NCBI GenBank assembly: GCA_035582835.1 | Contig: JAYKAV010002486.1 | Coordinates: 344,669-408,668 of the forward strand | Reading direction: 5' to 3' | Source of the DNA: Phoebastria nigripes | Taxonomy: Eukaryota > Chordata > Aves > Procellariiformes > Diomedeidae | Length of the DNA: 64,000 nt | Part shown: positions 23,301 to 35,300 of the stretch, piece after piece | Numbering within the stretch: the stretch's first letter is position 1 | How the letters are laid out: every line of letters starts with the position of its first letter | Position numbers and translations under genes: made by a program | Notes under the pieces: model-generated | Told to the model about the DNA's origin: nothing | The model's database searches: none | What the model saw: only the letters and a program-made list of their open reading frames with translations

Positions 23301-26300
23301 ACTTGTTGACCCCACAGTGAGCCAATTTAGGTAGCAGCTTCAGCAAAAAAGTAGTTCCATTTTCTCTGGCTGCAGTTCCAAGGCTGCTAATACAACATAC
23401 CAGCAGGCAGCTGCCAAAATAGGAAGGCCTTGTTCCCAGCTTCTCTACTCCCATCACTCCTTGCTTATACTGGCTGTGGTGTTTGATGGAATCTTTCCTG
23501 ATCTGCTTTAACACACTAAAGAAGAAGAAAATGTATATGCATTTTTTTTTCCTTTGTGGGTTATTTTTTTGTCATGGTAGTGAATTAAAGTGGCTTATGA
23601 AGGCATTTGACGAGTGCAAAAGCTGGCAAAAACAAAAGAGGTGGAGTCAAGTAAATACCAGCAGTGGCACAAGGGAGAGAACAGATTTGGAGTTGGACTG
23701 GAAGGAGGAAGAATGTACTGCACCAGGTCAGGTCAGCTACAGCTGCAATGAAAGTAGTTTTGCTCTTCTCCCACTTCTGCCCGTTCATTCCTGCTCTCTG
23801 GAGTTGTGCAAGGGCTCAGTAAAATCAGTTTAGTCACAATCATCTAGTTCCTTTAAGAGTTTGCTAAGTCTGGAGAATGAAAATCGTACATGTTTTCCCA
23901 GGTGCAAACTTGAGCCAAAGATCAATTCTAATGCAGAATTCCTCTAAAAAGTTTCATTTCTTTTTCCGTGTGGAAATGGGACATGATTTTACTCAGGGGT
24001 AGATAAACAAGTTAACTTTAGCAGTTGCAGTACTTTTATGAAGCAAACAAAAAAAGAGATCTGGTTTTTTCAAATGTTTACTATAAAGCTGTGGTACCTA
24101 AAAGCATGTTGAACACAGAGAGAGAAGGAAGCTTTCAGGTTGTTGACCTCTGCCGTTGCAAGCCACCACAGCCTTTTTTATATTCCTTTTTATCAATTCT
24201 CATGCTCCATTTAAAGGCAAGTGAGGTTTCTTGCCATCCCAGCTCTTGTAGAACTGTTCAAGATACACACCTCTAAGTTCCAGCTTAAGTAAACTCGTGA
24301 TCATTTGGTTTTGGGCCAAAGCTAAGCCATTTTTGCTAAAATAATACAAGGTAGAGCTTTTCTGGAGACATGAGTCCCATCAAATTTGTAGTCATGGCAT
24401 CCATATCATCTCTTCTTCCCATTCCCCCAATCCTCCTTATAAGTCAGAGTTACTGTTTTTAAAAAACCTATATTAGGATCCAAGCACAAATGGTAGAAGT
24501 ATTAGCATTGAACCTATAAGGGAAGAAATGTCTCCATTCTTTTTACTTACATGTTCTGAAGTATTTCACATACGGACAAATTTAAATCTCTTGAAAGAGT
24601 TTAAAAGGAGCAGAAAGCTCTTTGGTTACATGTACCAATGTAACCAAAATGCTCGTTGATGTAAAACAACAGATTATTTTATTTAAGAGATAATTTGAAG
24701 GAAAACTTACATCTGTAAATATTGGTCTATGGTCTTAGATGATTGAATTGAGCATTGGGGACTCTATAAGGTAAATGAAAGAAAAGGCATAAGAAGTGTA
24801 ATGTTTCATCTTGGCTTGCAAAAGCCACATTTCAAAACATTTTGGAAGTTTAAAACACCAAATACAAGAAAGATATTTTTTGTATTATTTTGGACTTTTG
24901 CACTTGAGATGATTTCTAATAACTTCAAGACATTTATGGTCAAATATTTAAGTTTGAAACCAGTGTACTTTTGAAAGTTTCTGAAAAGAAAAGTTCATTA
25001 GGACACCACTATTAAGAAGCAATGTTTAGTAGGTCATGCTAATTAAATGAGGGTAGTACTATTACAAATTACAAAAATAAAATAGGTCATGGTGTTCTAA
25101 AAGAAATCTATTATATATGCACCATGCACATTATTATTAATACATGCATCATTTGAATGTTTTAGAGACTGTTTCTAAATATACATACATATATATTCAA
25201 GTGTTTGATGTTGCCTTTTTTAGATATTCAGAAGATTATTATCTTCACATAGTCACAAAACTGCAGAATTGCACCTGGATAAGGAGACCAGAAGAATCTA
25301 CAAAATTCAGGTAATCTTCATTGTCTCATTTAGAAAAACTGTTTACTCTAGATTCATCTAACAAGCCATAAATTTAAATCTTCCCTTTTGAAAAGATAAT
25401 TTTGTATTGCTTTTAGACTGCATTCGTAGCTATACATTTCTATTAATCTTTTGATGCTGGGGCTCTTCTTGTTTATTTGAATTGAACTGTGCAAACTGAG
25501 TAGGATAAAAGAACTACACAAACGAAGTAATTTTACCTGTCTCCACTATAATGAATAGTTAACTAACTTAAGTAGAATAGATTAAAATATTCGTGACACA
25601 AAACCTACAGTATTAAAAAAAAAATCAGTAATGTGATTTTGTCCATCTGAACTGGCACTCTGGTAAAAGACTGTGTAATGAAGCAGTGTATTTCTTACCC
25701 CAAGACTATTGCTTCTATTACAGAAGTGCCCAAGGCACTCATTAAGTTTGATGCTGCATGTCATGGCCCCTGAGCATGTAAGCACGTGATTACATCTGTC
25801 CTTGTTTGGGATGGCACATAAGTACATGCTCAGTATGGAAAGTGATCCCTGAAAAGCTTCCACTCTCATTTGGAAATGCATCATGCTGGGTTTAGAGAAC
25901 AGCTTCACTGTGCCAACCCTATTTTCCCCAGGGGGAAATACTCTCTTGAATTACATTATTACATGGATCAGAATTAAAGATTCTGTCATGATCATTAAAA
26001 ATAAATAAACTGACCTACTTTCCAACTCTTTGGAGTTAACTAGCATTGAAAACTTAATATCCACATGCTCAGCATGATACCCTTGGAAGAAGTAGTTTTG
26101 GGGGGGGTAAAGCTTTTTGTGTAACATAAATTGCTGTGTTCGCTGTGTATCATAACTGACTAATGGTGTTTCCCAAAGCTGAGGTAGGAGAATACACAGA
26201 GTTAAGGTTTAAGAAAATTTCAATTAGCTCAGGCAGGCTTTAGCTGTGCACAGAGATATCAGAGCATGAGAAGCAGCCCATTCTGTTTCAGAACAGGCAG

Positions 26301-29300
26301 GTGTCTTGTACAGAGTTGACAAGAGGTGAAACTGCTCTCATCTGCTCTTCACCCTGCTACATGTAGGGTTTTTGTTTTCCAATCTTTTTTTAATTTATCT
26401 TCCTTCTGAACGGACCAGCCACCACTTAACAGAAATTTGCCAGTTCTGCTGTGCTAGGTGTACGAGTCAGTGGCAGAGTAACCACTCCTTGTTCCAGCTT
26501 GACTTCTTCATTTATTGCTTTTGCATTCTCCCCTCCACTGGGCCAACTTCTTCTACATTTTCTAGGCCTATGGGAATCAAACATGACACCCTCTATCTAA
26601 ACCGTCATATGAGACTGTTGGACTTTAAGTACAAGACACTTACTGTTCCTCTTGCTGCCTTTGCCTTCCAGCAAGAAGTGTGGGTCGTAAGTAGTCAAGG
26701 TGGATTATACAACCAATGATCAGACTGGAAATATTCAAATGTGAAAACTGTGGGGTGCACTAGGCCACTTAGAAAATGTGGACTTTATGTACGTTGAGGT
26801 GAGCTTGCTAGCTTTAACTTAGCTCAAATACCAAGTGAAAAAAATCTTTTGAAACCCATGGTTCAGCACAGGCTGGACAAACTCGTTACTTAATTTACAT
26901 TCAAGGGCTGTGCTGTTATTGTTTCATTGCTTTTTAACATCCAAACTAGCTAGAGTATTAGCTAGTTCATATATATACAACCCATGCTGCAATTCTGATG
27001 ACAGTACTGTATATTCTTCTGTCCCTATGAAATTTGATCTGCTTTGATACCATCCAAAAATTCCATTGATATGACCAAGGACTGGTACTTTTGTTTAGGA
27101 CATTGCGGATGATTATTTTACAAAAGATGTGTGCTTTTGCATAAGTCTTTTCTTTCTTTTTCCATTCTCTCAAACTCCTCTCTGTTGTTTTCTAGAAACA
27201 GAACATTAAAATTTTACAGTTGTCCTTGCTCCCAGACCATACTGGAGACTTTCAAGGCTCTTAGCAGTTGGTCAATAGAGGCTTTAAAAAAATGATTAAA
27301 AAACAGAAAACCAAATTCAATATAAAATTTACTGACTACATCTGTATACACTCCATGCTTACTCCCAAACTTATTTATCAGACTTATGCACAAGAGCCTG
27401 GAACTAGCTTTGCAAGGACACTCTAGCTGAGAAGTGATGCATTGACAGAGCTCTATGGGGAACAAAGCTTCTAGAAGTGTAGTGAAATAAATGAATTAAT
27501 AATCCCCCATCTCTTCCTTTTTCTAACTTCGCCTAGTGTCAGTAATGCATAATAATTGTGTAATACAAATACTGTTCAGTTCTAAAAATCTCATTAAGTC
27601 GGTAGATAAACACACCCATTTTGCAGAAGAGGAAATTAATCTCAGAGGGGCTGTGCAGCAGAAATTGGGTAATACAGCTAGCCACCTTCAGGAGGAGAGC
27701 TTGAAACTGCCGGTGTCTTACTCACCTGCCAGTGCCACCAGAAGTCTGCCTGCTGACTAGACTGCACAGAAGCTGCTTGACTTCTTTCCCTGTTTGCCCA
27801 TCTGTTAAATGGAGTGAACACTTACATGCTTCTCAGGCGTAGTGTCAATTCTATTGACATCTCTGTATTATCCTGAAGTTCTGAAGAACTGGCATGTATA
27901 TTTATAAGGGATTTAATGTCTTATGCTTTAGGGCATAAACTAACCTCTAATTAATAAGGTTCAAAAGCAGCTTCCCGTGGGGTAGTGAATTTCTCAAAGA
28001 AGCTTTCTTGTGTTTTCCTTTGCAGCTTTTGCTGTTGGCTACCATCATACTGGGAGTGGAGTGAATGAATATGTGATCTGAGCCAGTAACTCTTATGTTC
28101 CTAGAAGACAGCACTGTGTGCCAATGAGTACACATCAATTCTCTTTATAAGCTGCACTCCCAGAAGATCCAGGCCAAATAAAAGAATATGAATTAGAAGT
28201 GCAATGCAGGAAGGAAATACTTGTCTTTGTATTTGGCAAAAGGGTTACAGCTGACATGCATGGCACAAACTACAGTGTTTTTGCCAACCCATTGTACAAA
28301 AAGCAGAGTGCAGGATTCCAGGTTGACCCTCTACTACCTAGCTCAGCTTTGCGATGCAGCTGTGCAAACTGTGTCCATTTGTTGTCAGAGAGCTGTCCTT
28401 TTCCTTTTCCAAATGGCTTCCTCTAAAGCTGCTCTGCTGTGCACGCTCACACGCACTTGGCTAGATTGCTATCTGGCAGTGGTCAGTGGTTCTTGACAGC
28501 TACGTGATGTTTACCCATGCGTTTCTTAAAATCAGGAAGAATCGTGAGGCAACTACAAGCCATGATGTTCTCTTTAATGCCTCCCATATCCACAGTCACT
28601 CTTCTGTGGTTGATTTCTGTCCAGCCTCTGTTGGGGAATCAGTCTCCTGGCCCTTCACTTATTTCAGTATCTGTAATGCTGACATCAGCACTGCCAGATT
28701 GAGGCTGTCCTCAGAGGAGCAAGTGCAAGCACTTGGTTCGTTGCTCTTGCAATCTAGTTAAGATTTATTGTGCCACACATTAGTGTTTGTCAGTCATTGC
28801 TAAAGAGGTTTTATCTAACTTCACAATAGATGCTAGCAAAGGTGATGTACCTACACCAGAAGTGGTGTAAATGGCATCCTACTAACAGTGATTTAGGGAA
28901 AGTCTTCTCCAATGTTTACTGCTACTGATGTATAGAGAACTATTTAAGTATTTTTTATTCAGACCTTTCCTTTATGAAATTCAGCTGTGCTTCTCTTGTT
29001 CCTTTTTTATTTCTCTTGTTCTTTATGGCTCTACAATCTAGCATCTCCACATTATCCCTTTGTTTCTAAGCCCACCTGAATTCTTCCTCCCTTTTCAGAT
29101 TTACATCAGCTCTAACTTGTTTTAGACAAGCAAGTCCTCGGATTTCTTGGTTATAAGAGAGGATTGATACAAAGTTGGAAAGGGAGGGGAAATAATCTTG
29201 CAGCTGCCTGGAAGCGTCATTCTTAAAGCTCCAGAAAAAAGCTGTGATGGGTAGCTTCCTCTGCAAAGGCTCTTCTAGCTACAGTCAGTAGAGTCTCAGG

Positions 29301-32300
29301 TTCCCTAGGTAACCTGAATATTAATTATTATATTAGTATTCTTCAAAGGTTTTCCACTTAAAAGAAATGTTTCATTAGTGCAACAAATTACAGAGCCCAA
29401 TTGGGTGCAAGCTGTAATTGTTTTTTACACCTCCACATCTCTCTGCTTTACAGACTTTTAAGCTTGATTTATTCTCATTTGGGCTATACACCCATGGTGG
29501 CAAATAATCTGCAGGTTTTCCAAATAGAGGCAACTCCTGTTTTTGCTGGAAGCTAACAAATAGCTGAAACAGCCCTCAAAATGGCTGTGGGGGAGGGGAG
29601 GGAGGGTATGGAGAAAGGCTGAACAGATGCTGTTTCAGAGAAGCCTCTGGGTATTGTATTTCTGGGCTATCTCACTGATCTTGGAGCCTGGCAAAGCAAT
29701 GCAACAGTTCTTCAGGAGTGGTATCACACTGGAATAGCCCTGTGTGAGCTGTGGATAGTGGGCCCCCTCCCCATGGAAATACCATTCCTGACAAAGCTTA
29801 TTTGCATCTGATAATGAAGGGAGAAGGAAATTCCTAGGTGTAAAATACAGTTTTAAAACCCCTGATGTTACACTGCAGTTTAACTGGCACACTGTTCCAC
29901 TCCACCAAAATAATTTTAAACTTTTTTTAAAAGAAAACATTACTACTTTAAAAAAAGAACCCTGGGTCTTGAAAAGAATAGTTAAAAGATCAATACATTT
30001 TCCTGGTCCTGTAATTTCCCCTCCTGCTTTTTATTCCACTCGACCTCTATTACCCTGTTCCCACTTTAATATCTCTTCTGAAAAGTGTGTGTTAAACATT
30101 CCTGCAGATTATAAAATCCCACTCCTTCTTGAAGAGATTAATTTGTAGTGTGCTACACTCTAACATATGTAACGGTATTGCTTAACACATCTGTGTACTG
30201 CAATGAACCACAGTTGAAACACAAATAAAATACCCTGCAAGGTCAATTTATGCTTACATAAGCTCACACCACCACATAATCAATAGTTTTCCTAACACTA
30301 AACAGATCAATAATTCCACTGTACTCTCTGAAATCTTCCATTCCAGTATACAAGAAAACATTCAGAACTCTGAGATTACAGCGTGATTTAAGAGTACATT
30401 TGCTGCATAGGTTTAATAGATCATATATAAAATCAGGAGTATATATTCAGAGACACATTTCTATTTCAGAAGAGAAAAAGGCTGGGTGGAGAGATAGTAA
30501 TTGGTGACAGTTTGGAGAAATGGTTGAATCTTTTAATTGCTCTACAGACTATATACTTTCCTAAAGGTTGGAGGATTCCTATAAGGGGAACCTTATTTTG
30601 GATCAGACGTGTCTTCATGGCGGACTTTTTAAATAGTCTTTGGTTTGAAAATTTTATTACACTTTTTACGTATTCAGCCTTGATTTCAGATTCAACCCTG
30701 TTGGCTTTCATTGTCTTAGGCATTTATGATGTTACTTCATTTATAGACAGTTCAAGGGCTGTCAGTGTAGCATTCCCCTTCAACATGTTCTGTTTCAGAT
30801 ATCAGATTTAACCACTCTTTTAGAAAAGATTGGAATATGTCATAATATGCCTCATTGCAATTTGATGCTGTTGACTTGGATTGACAAGAGCCTGGAGAAA
30901 CCCGTATCATTGTCTAGAGCCCCCAGTGCAGTACGATAAGATAATTGCTTGCTCATTATAAAATATTACAGCAGTGGACATAGATAAAAGGTAGTCTCAC
31001 TGTTTGTTGTTGCAGCCTTGAAATTTTGCTGTTATATAGTGGAATTTTTTGTGGGTTCTTCTCTGTACTGTCACGACAGTCTCTTCAATATGAAACCTCA
31101 AAGTCTTTGTTGTCTTCACATGTACAATACAATAGCTCACATGAACTAATGATTACAAATACCCAAGCTAGGTGAACTATTAAAACAAGCTATTAGGCAA
31201 GCATAGAATTTTTCTGGTTATTAATAATCCACAGATTTTTGTTGCTTGGAATACTTTGCCCTTTATTCAAATGATATTACGAACTGTGCTGTGAAATACA
31301 CTTAGCATCAGGCTTACAGGAGTTACAGCTTTAAATATTTGCTAGTTTTACTTTGTGTGTGTTTTTTTTTTTATGTGGTGTTTATGTGTGTTGGGTAACT
31401 GAAGATCCACAAAGAGATATGTCTGTGTAAGCATTGCTGGTGTGGATAATGTGCAAATGCTTTATAACAGGACTGATATGATACTCTTTTTGCAAACAAA
31501 TGTTTGCTTGTGCAGATGTTTATAAAAGGTGACTTAGAGTCAAATGGACGTAGACCATTACTGAAAAAAGTTTGGCCAGATATCTATTAAAAATCTCCAG
31601 TCATTGAAATTCTGCACCTTGCCTAGGTAACCTGTTCCAGTGTGCTTCCTAATACTGAACTTAAGCTTTCTTTAGTGCAAATTAAGATGATTTTCCTCAC
31701 CCTCCCCACCATGGCCTTAGAGGACAGTTGAGCATCTCCTATTTAGAACAATGTTTTGCATATTTTGATACTTCTGCGGTGTCCATCCCCATCCACTTTT
31801 CCCCTCCTCCCACCTCAATTTAGTCCAACGTATAATGACAGTGAAATATTTCACACTGTCCTCAGCAATGAAGAATGCCCTCTTACCCCAGGTCTACAGG
31901 CACTGGCATCACACTGAAGTGTAGTCTACACAAAAGAAATACTATTAAGTTCACACAGTTTTGTCAGATTCTGCAGGCTCACGGCCCCCTGGGGGTACTG
32001 CAGCCCCTTGAGGATCACAGTTAACTGTTGGCCCAGTGGTCCAGCTCTAGGCTGGAGCAGACAATTCCAGTGATATACTCTCTTTCCTGTGTCCCAGAGT
32101 ACAAGGCTGTGTAAAGTTTTGGTGCAGAAGCAAGTGCCTTTTCACACCAGATACATATCTGAATAAAATATTTTAAAAAAATATAGAACAAAATTACTTT
32201 AGCTAAGTATTTCTAATGAAAGAAGGTGTTCTGTATAAAAGCCATCCTACTTAGTGCAGGAGGATGAATCAAAGGTCCTCTTGATGCTTGTATCAGTAGT

Positions 32301-35300
32301 TTGGAGAAGTGGGGAGTTTTTAAACTCTGCAGAAGCTCTTTGCATAAAGACAATTTCACCCTTATTATAGATTCTTCCCATTCCACTCAGGATAAGGGCA
32401 GTGCTGGCTTCCGGACCAGCTGAGAAACTCTGCTAGCCCTTGACTAATCGTTGACTGCTTTAGCCATTATGGCTGGTTCAAATTGAGTTGTTGGAAGGAG
32501 GATGTTGAGATGTTTGCAGTCTCTTCAGGATGTGTGCACGCTGTGTCTTGTCAGCAGGCACATGCAGCCTGTACACAAGCACTGAACTAGCTAAAATGCA
32601 TATATTCTTATTAGTGCAGAACCAAGCTGAACTAATTTATTTTGCTGCTAGGAGGGATACAATTGTTCAGGCTGGGCTTCTTGGCCACAGAGCTACTACA
32701 GGAGCTACAAAGAAACTACATCAGCATATTTAGATCCTGCAGATACTTACTGACTTCCACTAGAGTGGACTTTTCATGTGAAGTGCTTGTGTTATGCAGA
32801 GGGGTTTGGAAACAGGTACAATCAAGGCAGCAGTCCTCTATTACTGCCCACAGTTCAGTGTGGACTAAGTGCATAGCAGTTGGAAAACAACATTATTCCT
32901 TTGGCTTGTCTCAATACTTTGATGACTTGCTTCAGAAATCAGGATTTTCTTAAGTTCTCAGCAGCCACAAACCTGAAGAAATGATCTGGATGCCATGTGG
33001 GCTCAGAATTCCATCCCAGCTGACCTCAATACAAAAATGGGTCCAGCGTCCTTGGTCCACAAAGGATGAAATTCAGCGAAAGTGTCAGCTGAGCAACAAA
33101 AAACATTCTCCAGTGCAACAATGACTCTGTGTTTTCTAATGTGAACAAAACTTCACAGACAAATGCAGCACACCGCTCTGGTTAGGTTACTGATTAAGAC
33201 TATCATGACTGTACTTATTCAGTTTTATGAGGTATGTATTACCAGTCCAAATGGTGTAGTCTTTTTCCAGGTACTGATTTTGTTCCTTATTTTGTTACAA
33301 GTGAAATTTCCAGATAATGCAATCAACTCCCTTTCCGCTTATCTTGGCATAAGAAATATCTGTGGTTGATATTAAAATATCAGGATTTAAAAATAGCTCT
33401 TAAGTCTCACTGCTTCCAGCTGCTTGCAGGAGAAATGTTGGAGAGAAGGCTTCCTCCAAATAAGAAACTGGCAGTACCAACCTGTATTCCAAAGGAGATA
33501 CTTTGCAGACCTAGGGCCCTACAAAACTTGGGTACTTTGACTCCAGCTTCCTTCACTCTGGACTTCTAATGCTGTGACTGGATCATAAAAGCACTTTGTT
33601 CTAGGGCAACCCCCAAATCTAGCAGCTCTGTTAACAACTGGAACTTAAACCTTCTTACCGTAAGCTACATCCATGTTCTTACACATATCTGAGGTGGATG
33701 CTCAGCCTGTATAGCAACATCCCATCTTCCAAGAGTGGCCCAAATATCTCAGCATTTTCTCCTGGTCAGAACAGACAACTTTCTACCCTTCCAAAGAAAA
33801 TGCAGAGTTGGGCTTTAAGGTCGTACCGTTTGGTGCTGTTAAGATTCTGACCCTTGTCTCTTATCCCGCCATCTGGTTAGGAACTTCTTTGTATGGTAGG
33901 TTTTAGCAATTTCTTTCTCCCCAGGTAGCATGATACACAAGTTAAAATGTTGTCTTGGCTTTGCAACACCTTGCGTATAGCACTTGTTAAAAGAATTGAC
34001 TGTATGGTACATGTCATAATCTTATGAAGTACATGCTCTTTAGGGTGTCATTACCTCACGACAGAGGCCACATATGACATTAATACGATGATGATGGTTG
34101 CAGTAATAGATTGCTTGAACTGCCCAGTCTCTACCCCTTCCTCATTGTTTGCTGTCAGTTGTAGAGGTCCCATGTGTCACAGCTTGTACAAAATCCTATA
34201 TGAACAGATTGCTAAATATATTGCCAGTGCATATTACTGTCTGCAGGTTACATGCGTTCCTGCTGGAGCTTTGTACATGGATGCTTGGGCATGGTGGGAT
34301 TCTGTGTCATGATTTGATCTAAGAAAGAGGTTTCTATTGTTACCTCCAAATTTTTAGCACGTATGCTCTTAGGTAACATAAGAATATATATATCATTAAT
34401 CAATATGTATTCTCTTGTTCTCATTGCATTTCTGAACTAGCCTGGCTCTGTTTTACTTTCTCAGTGGTTCCATAATATTAATTTAAATTATTACTTCCTT
34501 ATTAATTCTGATGCCTGTTTTTCTTCCAGACTGTTTCTGCTTTTATTGAAGCACTCATTCTTGTGGAATGAGTAATAAAAAGCAAAAACGCGTCATCTGT
34601 ATTAATGAATGTTATCTATCATCAGTTTGCTTTTTCAGGTTCTGGTAGCCCTCACACACAAAACAGCTGTTTTACTAAAGCTGAGCAAGAATATTCTGGT
34701 CTTATTCCTTCTCCTCTGAATGTCCCGTGGTTGACACAGATAATATTTAGGCCTCCTTCATTTAGCTTTAAGAAAAAATTCAAGGAAATCAAAATTATGG
34801 TTTTTGTGATTCCTCATCTCCATGTGATTGCCAGGGAGCAGTGAGGGATGGCTGCTCCCTAAGGGACAGGGAGTGGGATCCCAGCGCGATAACATGGCCA
34901 GCAGAGCCGGGACTGGCAGCCGGGCCCATGCCACCCCCAGCCAGGAGTGGGGCAGCCCTAGCCCCGGGCATCGGGCACCTCCCTGGGGATGCAATGGGCA
35001 CAGCTGGAGACTGGCCCTGCTGCGGTGTCACTGGGGCAGGGACTGACGGCCCTGGGGGGCTGACATGGGGTCCTGGGCCATGGGCAGGGTGTGGGTGGCC
35101 CTGGGGGGGCTGGGCAGGGGTAGTGGGTTCTGGTGGTGCCCTCAGGGCCTGACAGTGATATCTGAATCCTCTTATTACTGCAGTACATATTGAGGTTAGG
35201 AAGAGCTGGTTATGGGAAAAAGTGTACAAGAAAGAAAACCAAGTGGACTCTGGTCAAGAGTGGTTCAGTAACATCCAGTGTTCCCAGACTTAATCATTTG

